A stretch of DNA of 51,102 nt from Desulforudis sp. (lineage in GTDB: Bacteria; Bacillota; Desulfotomaculia; Desulfotomaculales; Desulforudaceae). Made by a program: the position numbers and the translations under genes. Shown here piece after piece: positions 31,264 to 40,359 of this stretch. The notes under the pieces were generated by a model. That model saw only the letters and a program-made list of their open reading frames with translations, did no database searches and was not told the origin of the DNA. The stretch lies in NCBI GenBank assembly GCA_003604975.1, contig QZIR01000065.1, positions 1 through 51,102 of the forward strand, read 5' to 3'. Numbering within the stretch: position 1 is the first letter of the stretch; every line of letters starts with the position of its first letter.

Positions 31264-32698
31264 ATTGCAATTGGAATTGTGGAACGGTGAGCCGCTTGAA
31301 AGCGGCTCACCCACGTATACGCTTAACTTGCTTACGTATACCGATGATTTTGAGCTGGCGTACTCCGGTTACGAGCCGGGCGTCGCCCAGGACGAAAATA
31401 CGCCAATTATTGAGAAGATAAAGCTACGGGTGAAAGAAGCTAGCCATGATGCTCTTTCGGCTTCGCTGCAGGATATGGCGAAATATCTACAGGCTGCAAA
31501 GTTTTCACAATCAGCCAGTGTTGCGGTCTATACCGTCTGGCTGCGCACAAAGTTGACAAATGAGACAGGTGATCGAGTTGCATACATTTACGATATTGAT
31601 GTCAGTCAGAATGACAAATATAACCAAGTAACAAACTCAAAAAGTGCCATTGTTGAGTATACGCTTATTGTCAAACGGGCACCGCTTTGGGAAAGAGATG
31701 TAAATGCAAACGATGTGACCCCAAGACCAGGGGGCGGATTTGTTACCTATAACGCCTATTGTGGCGGCCCAACTGAAATAACAGTAGCCGGAGATTCGGA
31801 TGCCAGATTACGCCAGATTGCTCTAGCCGTTCCTCCTCCAGGCACGTCTCCGTTCAACATTGACGAAGTATGGATTGGATGGGGCAGTGATCCACGGTAT
31901 CCAAGCTTTGGCTCTAAGTTTGACCCTCAGTGGAACCTGGAAGACCTGGCTTGTGACGGACCAGACACGGCATTGGCAACCGTTGCTGATAGTGTAGGAA
32001 CACAAGTTGCTCAATGCACATTTGCGTCCGCAACTGCTATGACACCACGTTTGAAAATAGCAATTGGAGACGTGTATGCCTCTTTAGATGAGCCTGGATC
32101 TGTTGGCAAGTATCTTGTTCTTTTACGTGCTGGATTGTCTGGCGCTGGTGAGTGCCACGTGCGTCTAGGAACTGGAGCGGTCAACAATACATGGAACACA
32201 ACAGACCCTTTTGCAAAGCTTGGTCGTGTCAGTGTAACAAAGAATACTGGCTGGTGTTTTTATGAACTAGGCGTTGTGCAATTTCCATTAGGCGGATATG
32301 GTGATTCTACTAACGTTTCTCGATTTGAGGGCCTGCAAATCGAAGCAGAACGCATTAGTGGTAGCGTAAGCCTAAATATGGATATCCTGGTTTTTATTCC
32401 AATAGGTGAGGGATGGGTACACGTTTCAGGCATTGCTGATGCAGCAGGGCAATCATACGGCATAACGATTTCGAACACCTACAATACCGGAGTTACTTCA
32501 AGGTCATCTGCAAGCTCGCCGGCAAAGCCGACTGCTGCAATGCTTGGAGATGTACCAAGATCGAGTGGGGCAGCTGGAGATAAGACCTATCTAGTCGTGT
32601 GCGCTCAACGTAACGGGGCAAGTGTCAAAGCCGATACGATTGTGCTTGCCAGTGTTTATATAAAGAATCGCTATCTGGAGTTACGTGGTGCAGGGTAA
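31253..32698 (+). CDS. Distal tail / tail-tip protein
   Basis: This 481-residue protein overlaps the tape-measure end. It is beta-rich. The N-terminal 150 residues (LELWNGEPLESGSPTYTLNLL...) resemble distal-tail-type folds, the middle and C-terminal parts carbohydrate-binding-like jelly rolls. It has slightly lower GC than its neighbours. Role in the baseplate is inferred from order. Confidence 0.72.
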   Translation: MAAKLQLELWNGEPLESGSPTYTLNLLTYTDDFELAYSGYEPGVAQDENTPIIEKIKLRVKEASHDALSASLQDMAKYLQAAKFSQSASVAVYTVWLRTKLTNETGDRVAYIYDIDVSQNDKYNQVTNSKSAIVEYTLIVKRAPLWERDVNANDVTPRPGGGFVTYNAYCGGPTEITVAGDSDARLRQIALAVPPPGTSPFNIDEVWIGWGSDPRYPSFGSKFDPQWNLEDLACDGPDTALATVADSVGTQVAQCTFASATAMTPRLKIAIGDVYASLDEPGSVGKYLVLLRAGLSGAGECHVRLGTGAVNNTWNTTDPFAKLGRVSVTKNTGWCFYELGVVQFPLGGYGDSTNVSRFEGLQIEAERISGSVSLNMDILVFIPIGEGWVHVSGIADAAGQSYGITISNTYNTGVTSRSSASSPAKPTAAMLGDVPRSSGAAGDKTYLVVCAQRNGASVKADTIVLASVYIKNRYLELRGAG

Positions 32699-34199
32699 GC
32701 TTGCTTCTGTTTTACCTGTAGGTCTGTCACTGTTTGATAGTGTACAAAACGGTGGAGCTTTTGTTCGTGATGTTACCACGAAGATCGGCTCAACCTGGAA
32801 GCGTTCTATTCGCTCCATTGGCGGCTATTGGCTGGGTACGGCAGAGTGGGAAGGCCCAGCGTCCGAGATGGAGGACATATTTGCTAACAGCCTCATGGGA
32901 CGGGTGCAAGAGTCTGTTTGCGGGCTTGTCACCTGGGAGGGCTTCCTTGCTGAGATGGAGTTACAGTTGGGGCGAATGAAGCTGACGCGCTCCTGGACTG
33001 AGCTTATCAACAAAGTCAAGGTGATGTATTCCCGAATCGGGGAGAACCTGCTGGCAAACGGAAGCGCAGAAAGCGCGGCGTGGGCAGCTTATGGCACACC
33101 AACCATCAGGGAACAGTCTACCGCATGGGTCAGCCACGGCACGTACTCATGCCACATTGCGACCAATGCGAAGTGGGAGGGCTGCTACATCCACGACGCC
33201 GGTGGTGAGGCAATCGCCGCGGGCAAGTCTTATCACTTCCAGGTGACGGTGAAGGTGGTCAGCGGTTACTGGCGCGTGGCGCTGTATAACATGAATAATT
33301 TCAGCGAGGTATTCGATTACGCTGATATCCCGAATACCACTGATCCACAAGTAATCGAATTGGCCATTGCGGACAGCCAGGCGTGGACGGTTGGAATTGC
33401 AATCTATCAGTATTACGGCACTACGGCTGAAATCTACGCCGATGGCGCGGTGCTCCAGGAGGCGCCCAGCCGCGCCGAAACGAGTTGGTATAAGAACGCT
33501 CAGAGTATTGCCGACTACGGCACACATGAGCTAATCCTGTCGCAGGCGGGAATGAGCGCAGCCGCGGCGCAGGCGTTGGCTGAGACTGAACTGGCAAAGC
33601 GACTCTGGCCTCGCTCTTACCCACCGCGCGCCTTGCAGGATACCAGCACGAAGGAGATGGAGAAAGCGAAGCTAAAGCTGGTCGTTTACGGCTATGTGTT
33701 CGGCTTGACCAAACGCTATTCGATTGCCGATGGCGAGGACAATTGCAGCTCCTGGGTGACAAACCTGTTGACCGGCGACGACAATATCACCGCCGGGATG
33801 ATCCAGGCTAACACGCAGCAATTCGCTATCTCAGCGGCTAACCCCATGCGAGTATGGGACATGATGCGCCAGATTGCGCAATCTGGCGACGCATTGGATA
33901 GCCGTTGGACCCTCGGCGTGTACGAGGGTCGCAAGCTTCATTATTTACAGGCCGAGACGGGCATTATCGCCAGGCTGCGCAACGGGCGCTTTTACAATAG
34001 CGCCGGCTCATTGATTGATCCCTGGCTGGCTCAACCCGGTTATGTGTTCTTGGATGATATGCCCTCGGTGGTGGGCGCTCCGACCACGACCAACATTGAC
34101 GACCAGAAGATTGTCTACATGGAAGAGGTTGAGTTCGATGCCGCTAAGTGGCTCAAGACCGGGCGGGGGCTGGGCTATCGCATGGAGGCTAACAGATGA
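32685..34199 (+). CDS. Tail hub/baseplate protein with inserted carbohydrate-binding-like domain
   Basis: This 504-residue protein starts at a GTG with CTGGAG upstream and overlaps both neighbours. Residues 118-260 look like a CBM insertion (GENLLANGSAES...GTYSCHIATNAKWEG...ADGAVLQEA). The remainder resembles tail-associated hub proteins. It probably links tube and receptor-binding tip. Confidence 0.75.
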   Translation: MVQGKLASVLPVGLSLFDSVQNGGAFVRDVTTKIGSTWKRSIRSIGGYWLGTAEWEGPASEMEDIFANSLMGRVQESVCGLVTWEGFLAEMELQLGRMKLTRSWTELINKVKVMYSRIGENLLANGSAESAAWAAYGTPTIREQSTAWVSHGTYSCHIATNAKWEGCYIHDAGGEAIAAGKSYHFQVTVKVVSGYWRVALYNMNNFSEVFDYADIPNTTDPQVIELAIADSQAWTVGIAIYQYYGTTAEIYADGAVLQEAPSRAETSWYKNAQSIADYGTHELILSQAGMSAAAAQALAETELAKRLWPRSYPPRALQDTSTKEMEKAKLKLVVYGYVFGLTKRYSIADGEDNCSSWVTNLLTGDDNITAGMIQANTQQFAISAANPMRVWDMMRQIAQSGDALDSRWTLGVYEGRKLHYLQAETGIIARLRNGRFYNSAGSLIDPWLAQPGYVFLDDMPSVVGAPTTTNIDDQKIVYMEEVEFDAAKWLKTGRGLGYRMEANR

Positions 34200-34705
34200 G
34201 ATTGACCGATCAAAGCTATCAGCAGCTACCCACAAGCCAGTTTATCAAGAGTGCAGGGAAAAACTGTATTGCTATCGCTGAAATAAGCGGAACACAAACT
34301 GTTGCTCACAATACAGTTACCATCATAAACTACAACGACGTAATTTATGATCCATGGGGTGCTATAACCACTGGAGCAGCCTGGAAGTTTACCTGTCCGA
34401 ATGGCAAAGCAGGTTTTTTCACATTCATCGCTGCCTGTCGCTATAACGGGTTTGATTGGACAGCAGCAAACCAAAACAGCCTTTTAGATTGTTATATAAA
34501 CGGTGTGAATCATCGTCGTGTGGCCTTGTCCTTTACTCAAGCGGCAGGCTTTTTTGCAATCTTTTTGAAAGGAGACTTACTGATCTATTTGAACGAAGAT
34601 GACTATTTCGATATACGGGCTTACCACATCGCCGGCGGAACGTTAACTATACCGGATGTGCCGTCTCAGATTTACATAATGGTTTATAGAGTAGGACTTC
34701 TGTAG
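34196..34705 (+). CDS. Tail tip/fibre protein with C1q-like domain
   Basis: This 169-residue protein overlaps the previous stop (ATGA). Residues 60-169 resemble a C1q/TNF jelly roll (GKAGFFTFIAAC..., LLDCYINGVNH, LKGDLLIYLNEDDYFDIRA, GGTLTIPDVPSQIYIMVYR), a fold used by tail fibres for receptor binding. It ends at TAG, and directly downstream in the same frame is a second copy of the C-terminus. Confidence 0.75.
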   Translation: MRLTDQSYQQLPTSQFIKSAGKNCIAIAEISGTQTVAHNTVTIINYNDVIYDPWGAITTGAAWKFTCPNGKAGFFTFIAACRYNGFDWTAANQNSLLDCYINGVNHRRVALSFTQAAGFFAIFLKGDLLIYLNEDDYFDIRAYHIAGGTLTIPDVPSQIYIMVYRVGLL

Positions 34706-34813
34706 CAGGATGATTACATCCAATTTACGACGCTCCACAATCAGGGCGGTTCATTGACAATTCCGAACCTGGCTTACAATGTTTACATTGTTATTACTCG
34801 GGAGGGGCCGTAA
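34706..34813 (+). pseudogene. Alternative C-terminus fragment of the C1q-like fibre
   Basis: Thirty-five codons in frame with the upstream gene, after its TAG, end at TAA. They encode QDDYIQFTTLHNQGGSLTIP and more, a match to the end of the fibre (EDDYFDIRAYHIAGGTLTIP). It has no start codon. It is either a remnant of a second fibre gene, a spare tip for recombination, or a readthrough extension. Confidence 0.65.
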
Positions 34814-34819
34814 GGGGGA

Positions 34820-34835
34820 GTTTTGCGCGCAAAAC
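34820..34835. promoter_or_regulatory. Dispersed palindrome site 7 (GTTTTGCGCGCAAAAC)
   Basis: A perfect 16-base copy stands 7 bases after the last tail reading frame, at the border of the accessory island. Confidence 0.75.
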
Positions 34836-34924
34836 ATTGGGAGCATAACAATACACATTCCGTGCACAATCATCAATAAGAAACCCACCAGGTTTGGCGA
34901 AGGCCCTACAGAGGTATAATATCA

Positions 34925-35086
34925 TCACTCTTCACGTTCAACGATCTTTGTTCCCGAATGAGTTTTTCCTTCTTTAGGGCCACCGCCACTACCTTTCACA
35001 AGGCTTGTTTCTGGTGGCTTTGGAGGCGGTAACGGTGTTTTCTCGGGTTGTTTCGGTTCGGGTGTGGGGGATTGCTTTTCATTCAT
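34925..35086 (-). CDS. Small proline-rich protein
   Basis: This 53-residue protein has AGGAGAAATCTT before its ATG. It is Pro/Lys/Glu-rich (PEPKQPEKTPLPPPKPPET) with a Gly-rich patch. Its ribosome site overlaps that of the divergent gene at 35110, so the two leaders would be antisense to each other. The function is unknown. Confidence 0.58.
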   Translation of the reverse strand: MNEKQSPTPEPKQPEKTPLPPPKPPETSLVKGSGGGPKEGKTHSGTKIVEREE

Positions 35087-35109
35087 AAGATTTCTCCTGG
35101 AGGTGTTAC

Positions 35110-35604
35110 ATGGACGAGGAAAAATATTTGGGGTCCGAACTAGGATATCGATTGGCGGTAGATGAAATGCAGCGTTTGTTCAATGCGCAGATGGCAACCA
35201 TTGAAAATGTCAAGACCAATGCCCAAAATATTCTCGGCTCGGCCAGCTTGATTGTAGCTTTGGTTGGTGCTCTGCAGATTTTCAATGCCGGACCTCGCCT
35301 GTTGCCTTATACCATCCTGGTTGTCATCATTTCGCTGCTTTATATTCTCATGGTGATCTGTTGCATCGGGGCTATGTTTCTCACAAATATTGCCATGCCT
35401 GTTAAGGCAAATTGGGATGTTCTCTTCGAGACCTACATCAACCATCCAGACAACATTGCCCTCTACCGCCAAATGTTGAGCCAACTGCTCAACGTTTTCG
35501 AACTGAATAAACCTATGATCGCCCGCCGCTCCCGGTTGGCGAATATTGCTACAGTATTGCTACCAATCATCGTGGTATTATTATTCATCCTAAGCCTGTT
35601 CTAA
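35110..35604 (+). CDS. Integral membrane protein, SLATT-like candidate
   Basis: This 164-residue protein has GGAGGTGTTAC before its ATG. Two adjacent hydrophobic helices lie at about residues 44-60 and 66-95, a helical soluble part follows, and a third helix at about 145-164 forms the C-terminus. The layout recalls SLATT-type pore effectors of defence systems. This is only a topological likeness. It is convergent with the methyltransferase gene. Confidence 0.68.
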   Translation: MDEEKYLGSELGYRLAVDEMQRLFNAQMATIENVKTNAQNILGSASLIVALVGALQIFNAGPRLLPYTILVVIISLLYILMVICCIGAMFLTNIAMPVKANWDVLFETYINHPDNIALYRQMLSQLLNVFELNKPMIARRSRLANIATVLLPIIVVLLFILSLF

Positions 35605-35613
35605 ATCGATTTT

Positions 35614-37239
35614 CTAAAACCCCAATTGCTTCCCTTCAGCCTTCTTGATTTTTTCGGCTTTCTTGAAAGTGCCGGCATCGGGCGGCATCTGGATCTCTTT
35701 CCCGGAAAGCAGATCCTCGATGGTCAGAATCTGGATGCGGGGATACTCCTTCTGCCAGATCGGGGAAGTGTACTTGCCGGCTTCCAGGGCTTCCTTGAGC
35801 ATCGGGACGCTGGGCGGCTCCAGGGTGATATACACGGCCAGGGCAGCTTTTTCACGTTCGAGAACGCCATGCAGGTCCCGGATGTCGCTAGATTTGACGT
35901 GACCCGATTTGACCTGGATGATCACCCGCTGGAACGCATCGCTGGTGTTGTCGATAAAATTGATCGTGCCATCAATGCCCTGATCGGCGCCCTTTTTACC
36001 TTTCTTGCTGGACGGATCGCCGCCTTCCGGCCTGGCGCGCACAAGCGATAGCGCCCACCATTGGAACTGAAAGCGATCATCCTGGGCAAGCTGGCGAGCA
36101 GATTCCATATCTTGCGGCTCGCCAACTACCTGATACTGGCTGGTAGGGAACATATCTTTCATGCGGTAGCGAATCAAGCTGATTGCCAGGTGAGTGATGT
36201 CGATACCGATCCAGCGCCGACCCAGTTTCTCGGAGGCGGCAACAGCCGTCCCACAGCCACAAAACGGGTCCAAAACAACGTCGCCCGGATTGCTGCTGGC
36301 CTGGATAATACGTTCGAGCAAGGCAAGGGGCTTCTGGGTGGGGTAGCCGAGGCGTTCGGCGGCCTGAGAGTTGATGGGAGGAACATCATCCCAAATATCT
36401 TGAAGGGGCGTTCCCTGCATTTCATCCAGGTAGCGAATATACTCAACGCTTCCCGATTTTGTGTAGTGTAGCCTGCCTTGATCGTGAAGTTCTTGCATCT
36501 TTTTCTCTGGGCATCGCCATATCTTTGTTACGCCATTCCATGCATACTCATAGCCGCCGCCAGAAAGACTTGTAGCTGTGAGATTGTCGGTCCTAAACTT
36601 TCGACCAGCTTTGTCCAGATAGCGGTAATGGCTCTTTATGTACTCATTACTGTATGGTTGATATTGCTTATTCCACAAAAGTGTATCTGATTTTGAATAG
36701 AACAAGATTACATCATGGGAGTTGCCCAGTGTTTTGGAATCGCTATGAGCGCTTGTGCGTTTCCAAATGATTTCGCTATTAAAGTTTTCCGCCCCGAATA
36801 CTGTATCCAGAATCACCTTCAAATAATGGCTGGCCGTTGGGTCGCAATGCAGATACAGGCTGCCGGTTGGCTTGAGAACCCGCTGCAGCTCCACCAGGCG
36901 GGCAGCCATCATTACCAGGTAGGCGCCCATCGGGCTGTGACCGACAATGCCGAGCATGGACTGGACTGCATCATCCACTTTCCCAGGGTTGGCACGAATC
37001 AATTCATTCAGTGCATTATCGGCGGAATCGCCCCAATGCCAGGAATCACCAAAGGCGGTTATCTGAGCATCGGCAGATTTACCGCCTTCATCCCTGAAAA
37101 GAACATTATAGGAGCGATTAGAGTTGAACGGGGGGTCGAGGTAGATCAGGTCAACGGATTCGGACGGGATGTAATCCCGAAGGATGGGGAGATTGTCCCC
37201 ATAGAAGAGGGTATTACTGATTATCGGTTTTGGGTTCAT
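35614..37239 (-). CDS. DNA methyltransferase fused to Mrr-like nuclease domain
   Basis: This 541-residue protein has a beta-class adenine/cytosine-N4 methyltransferase: catalytic DPPF (residues 35-38) first, AdoMet motif [11 protein letters not shown] near 318, and [12 protein letters not shown] before it. Residues about 400-485 look like an Mrr-type PD-(D/E)XK fold ([12 protein letters not shown]...[21 protein letters not shown]). A single chain could both modify and cut DNA. Nuclease activity is inferred. It is transcribed against the flanking genes. Confidence 0.88.
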   Translation of the reverse strand: MNPKPIISNTLFYGDNLPILRDYIPSESVDLIYLDPPFNSNRSYNVLFRDEGGKSADAQITAFGDSWHWGDSADNALNELIRANPGKVDDAVQSMLGIVGHSPMGAYLVMMAARLVELQRVLKPTGSLYLHCDPTASHYLKVILDTVFGAENFNSEIIWKRTSAHSDSKTLGNSHDVILFYSKSDTLLWNKQYQPYSNEYIKSHYRYLDKAGRKFRTDNLTATSLSGGGYEYAWNGVTKIWRCPEKKMQELHDQGRLHYTKSGSVEYIRYLDEMQGTPLQDIWDDVPPINSQAAERLGYPTQKPLALLERIIQASSNPGDVVLDPFCGCGTAVAASEKLGRRWIGIDITHLAISLIRYRMKDMFPTSQYQVVGEPQDMESARQLAQDDRFQFQWWALSLVRARPEGGDPSSKKGKKGADQGIDGTINFIDNTSDAFQRVIIQVKSGHVKSSDIRDLHGVLEREKAALAVYITLEPPSVPMLKEALEAGKYTSPIWQKEYPRIQILTIEDLLSGKEIQMPPDAGTFKKAEKIKKAEGKQLGF

Positions 37240-37248
37240 GGCAAATCC

Positions 37249-37274
37249 TGGATGGTGGTCTACCCAGGATTATA
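37249..37274. promoter_or_regulatory. Inverted repeat and -10 element before the methyltransferase gene
   Basis: Arms ATCCTGG (from about 37245) and CCAGGAT lie next to TATAAT on the minus strand (37269-37274). No good -35 is seen. It may be a control site of the methyltransferase gene. Confidence 0.4.
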
Positions 37275-37483
37275 AACCATTTGGAAGCAGAATGATAAAT
37301 TTTACAGATAGTTTTCTTGCCGAAGGAATTTAGGAGAACAAGATAAGACTACGAAAAATCCGGACTGTTCATTTCCAGTGTTATGATACTCTCGTCTGAT
37401 CTCTAAGAGATAGAGTTGACCAACCGAAAATGCTTGATCGAATAAAGAACATTCGTTTTATAGATATTTATTACAATCTTTGC

Positions 37484-37489
37484 TATAAT
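37484..37489 (+). promoter_or_regulatory. Extended -10 promoter for the NTN-hydrolase operon
   Basis: TGCTATAAT (TATAAT at 37484-37489) lies 33 bases before the start codon in an AT-rich region with no other gene. No strong -35 is seen; an extended -10 can compensate. The 283-base gap 37240-37521 holds nothing else that I can support. Confidence 0.6.
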
Positions 37490-37521
37490 TTAATTTGTCC
37501 ACATTATAGATTAGGAATGCT

Positions 37522-38388
37522 ATGACAATTTGCGTTGCTGTAAAAGTTAGCGAAGGTTTGGTGTTGGCAGCTGATAGTGCTGCAACAATCCATGGTGAGC
37601 TTCACTTACCCAATGGAGAGGTTTCAATCGGTATATTGAAAACTTATGAGCATGCTCGTAAGCTTTCGCACGTCAAGGATTACCCAATTGGCACTTTGAG
37701 TTGGGGACTATCCTTGATCGGACCTCGTAGTGTAGAGAGTTTGATAAAAGAATATGAATACAGCCTTCAATCTCTCCAAGAAGAACAAGAAAAGGCGCAC
37801 CTTTGCAGACTGGAAGGCCGAGCTGAAGTTGATCCGTTTAGGTATCAGGTTAGAGACATCGCACAAGGATTGTTCCAGCATATTAAAAAATTCTATGAGG
37901 CTAATTTACCCGAAGATAAACGCTCCCCGCTTGGCATCCTTGTAAGTGGTTATTCTTCAGACCAGTTCTTTCCAGAACAATTTATGATCCAAATTCCCGA
38001 ATCTCCAGATTTGAAAGAGTTGCGGAAAGATGTTAATGGAAAGCCGAACTTTGGAGCTGACTGGTTTGGGCTGACAGATGCCATGACACGTTTGCATTGG
38101 GGACGTGACCAACAGGTAGTCGCCATAATTGCTGATCGATTCAAAGTAGAGAAAGAAGAAGTTCGTCAACTGCTTGAACCACTCCAGTATCAAATAGTAT
38201 TTGATGGTATGCCGCTTCAAGATGCGATAGATTTTGCTGTTTATGTTGTAAATGTAGTGATCGGAAGATATCGTTTTGTTCTTGGTGCTCCACTTTGTGG
38301 AGGCGAAATAGATGTTGCCGTTATTACACCTGACAATTTCACATGGATTAATAGAAAAGCCTGGAAAATTGACAATCGCATTAGTTAG
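37522..38388 (+). CDS. Proteasome-like NTN hydrolase
   Basis: This 288-residue protein starts MTICVAVKVSEGLVLAADSAATI. After Met removal, Thr1 would be the nucleophile and Asp17 falls exactly where HslV and 20S beta subunits have it. A Lys in HARKLSHV could be the Lys33 equivalent. Then comes a GLSLIGPRS segment like the GxG turn of the family. It is longer than HslV (about 175), with insertions. It is AT-rich and lies in the accessory island. It likely is a self-contained peptidase; the target is unknown. Confidence 0.78.
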   Translation: MTICVAVKVSEGLVLAADSAATIHGELHLPNGEVSIGILKTYEHARKLSHVKDYPIGTLSWGLSLIGPRSVESLIKEYEYSLQSLQEEQEKAHLCRLEGRAEVDPFRYQVRDIAQGLFQHIKKFYEANLPEDKRSPLGILVSGYSSDQFFPEQFMIQIPESPDLKELRKDVNGKPNFGADWFGLTDAMTRLHWGRDQQVVAIIADRFKVEKEEVRQLLEPLQYQIVFDGMPLQDAIDFAVYVVNVVIGRYRFVLGAPLCGGEIDVAVITPDNFTWINRKAWKIDNRIS

Positions 38389-38407
38389 TTACTTGAGAGG
38401 ATGAAAA

Positions 38408-38626
38408 ATGTTCCCCCTTATTTCAGTCGATGGTACAGTATCGACAAAACCACAAATAATACAAGGTGAGATTGTTATTGAAATCGGAACCTTAGACACC
38501 GGTAATATAATTTTTGCCCACAGGCCAAAGAAGTATCATCAGTTGCCTCAGCCGGAAGTTGTAGAAAGCCTCGAACGCAGTCTGGAAGAGAATGCTGCTG
38601 TATGGGAAGAGCTATCAAAACTCTAA
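38408..38626 (+). CDS. Small protein between NTN hydrolase and Fic gene
   Basis: This 72-residue protein has AGAGGATG before its ATG. An N-terminal beta part is followed by an acidic amphipathic helix (EVVESLERSLEENAAVWEELSKL). It overlaps the Fic gene start by 25 bases. Position suggests an antitoxin or adaptor; no family was recognised. Confidence 0.7.
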   Translation: MFPLISVDGTVSTKPQIIQGEIVIEIGTLDTGNIIFAHRPKKYHQLPQPEVVESLERSLEENAAVWEELSKL

Positions 38627-39012
38627 CCCAAGCAGATATAATAGTCATTAACCATTGGATGATTCGGAGATTTGGTGGGGTTTTCTTTAGCCACGATAAC
38701 AATTTGGCGAACCCTGGGTCGCTTGACCATGTACTAGAGGCGATCGAGGGTTCGCTGTTTGGTCAGGAACTGTATCCCACATTGTTTGAAAAGGGAGCCG
38801 CTATTGCTTGGCGAATTATTAAGGGGCATGTTTTCCATGATGGCAATAAACGGACTGGTATGGAGGCATGCCGTAACTTTTTTGATCTAAATGGCTATAT
38901 ATTAAAGATGGATAATCAAACCATCGACGTTGCTGTTGATATAGCCTCAAACAAAATGGAATTTCCAGATTTCGTGGCATGGATTGAAGGACGAATCGAA
39001 AGTAAACCATAG
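38602..39012 (+). CDS. Fic/Doc family protein
   Basis: This 136-residue protein has the Fic motif HVFHDGNKRT (His76-Thr85). Doc enzymes transfer phosphate, other Fic proteins AMP, to targets such as EF-Tu. The size and the GxxFFxxxG segment MIRRFGG...DHVLEAIEG resemble Doc. It overlaps the small gene upstream, suggesting a toxin-antitoxin unit with the NTN hydrolase in the same operon. Confidence 0.86.
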   Translation: MGRAIKTLTQADIIVINHWMIRRFGGVFFSHDNNLANPGSLDHVLEAIEGSLFGQELYPTLFEKGAAIAWRIIKGHVFHDGNKRTGMEACRNFFDLNGYILKMDNQTIDVAVDIASNKMEFPDFVAWIEGRIESKP

Positions 39013-39116
39013 ATAGAAACTAAACCAACAAGGATTACCAGAAATTTAATCGGTCAGGCAAATCGGAATACCGTCTATCGGTGGTTCAAAACAAGACTCT
39101 GAAGGTTGGGTTATAA

Positions 39117-40295
39117 ATGGATTATTCGAGATTTGTTGAACTGATAAATGGGGGAGAAAAGCGCAATGTTGATTTTAAGATCAAATGTGATGCCTTTCAA
39201 CAATCGCTTTCTTCTAATGCGGAATTAGCCAAAGATATCTGCGCAATGTCTAACAATGGCAACATTGTCAGTTATATAATTCTGGGAGTGTCTAATGACA
39301 GGAAGAATTTTCTTTCGGTGGCTAATCCCAACTTGAAGGACGACGATCTCCAGGTCTTCTGCAAAACTAGAATTTTTCCACCTCCGAAAGTTAAATTAAT
39401 TCGAAAATCTTGGTCAAAGGCTCACACTAATCACAAAAACAAGGAATTTGTCATCATCCAAATTGGACCTCATCGGCGTCAAGCATTTCGTCTAGCTCAA
39501 GATTTTATTAATTACGCCGAGGAAATTTGTTACAGACGAAATGAAGTTTGGATTCGACGTGGTGCTACTTCGGATTTAGCAACACCGGAGGAAATTGAAC
39601 GGCTTATAAAAGGCGAAGCAATAGAGAATACTCCAGATGATATATTAAAACAGGAGGAAAGGTTGAATTTTAGCAAATTAGCTGTTGCTAATAGGTTGTG
39701 TGATATAAACGCTGCTACAAACGATGAATTGCGAAGACTCGGCTTTAAAAAAGCTAAAGAGAAGCAAGAGAGGCGAAGGAGACTTTCACTCCAGGAGGAA
39801 TTACTCAACGCGATTTATCCCAGAAGTAAAAAACTCGACTGGTATCTTAAGAGATATCCGTCATACGTCATGGCCGTTTATATGAATAATAGTAAAGAAA
39901 GCCTTTCTCAAAAAGAAATCGAACAATTTGAGATCAGAATTCTAGCCTGGCTTCATTTTGCAAGAAAAAGTGACTTTCCGCCGCTATTATCGAAGATTAT
40001 AAACCAAGATGTTTTACCAATTAGACGGCTATTGTTGCAGCCAGTACTGGCAAATGTGCCACGCAAAAGAATACAAACCGCATTGAAAACTTGGAAATGG
40101 GCCGGATACTGCTCACATTACTTCACACCTGTAAGCAATACAGGATATTCTTCAGATACCTTTTTCCCCTCGAGTTCGGAATTATTGATAGTTGATGACA
40201 TAGAATCGGTATCGGACTACAAAGAAGAACTTCTTAAAGCTTTGCAACTCGTTACAGAAAACGAGAATACTATTTGCTCACCAATAACCGGATAG
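39117..40295 (+). CDS. Schlafen AlbA_2-domain protein
   Basis: This 392-residue protein has an N-terminal AlbA_2 domain: KRNVDFKIK (in place of the usual EFK), ELAKDICAMSNNGNIVSYIILGVSN, and a later VIIQIGPHRRQAFRL and IRRGATSDLATPEEIERL. The remaining 240 residues are basic and helical. Such proteins occur in transcription regulation and defence. It is the last gene of the AT-rich accessory run. Confidence 0.82.
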   Translation: MDYSRFVELINGGEKRNVDFKIKCDAFQQSLSSNAELAKDICAMSNNGNIVSYIILGVSNDRKNFLSVANPNLKDDDLQVFCKTRIFPPPKVKLIRKSWSKAHTNHKNKEFVIIQIGPHRRQAFRLAQDFINYAEEICYRRNEVWIRRGATSDLATPEEIERLIKGEAIENTPDDILKQEERLNFSKLAVANRLCDINAATNDELRRLGFKKAKEKQERRRRLSLQEELLNAIYPRSKKLDWYLKRYPSYVMAVYMNNSKESLSQKEIEQFEIRILAWLHFARKSDFPPLLSKIINQDVLPIRRLLLQPVLANVPRKRIQTALKTWKWAGYCSHYFTPVSNTGYSSDTFFPSSSELLIVDDIESVSDYKEELLKALQLVTENENTICSPITG

Positions 40296-40359
40296 AATAA
40301 TAAAAGTGAAATAACTATGCTAGAGCCCATGGCGCCCGCCTCACCCCGGCCTGCGGCTT

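Noticed and set aside
34703..34705. Genome-wide reassignment of TAG codons
   Set aside because: Many genes end normally at TAG and large genes show no internal TAG; only local readthrough remains possible.
34196..34813. Diversity-generating retroelement at the fibre gene
   Set aside because: No reverse transcriptase gene and no template/variable repeat pair was seen.
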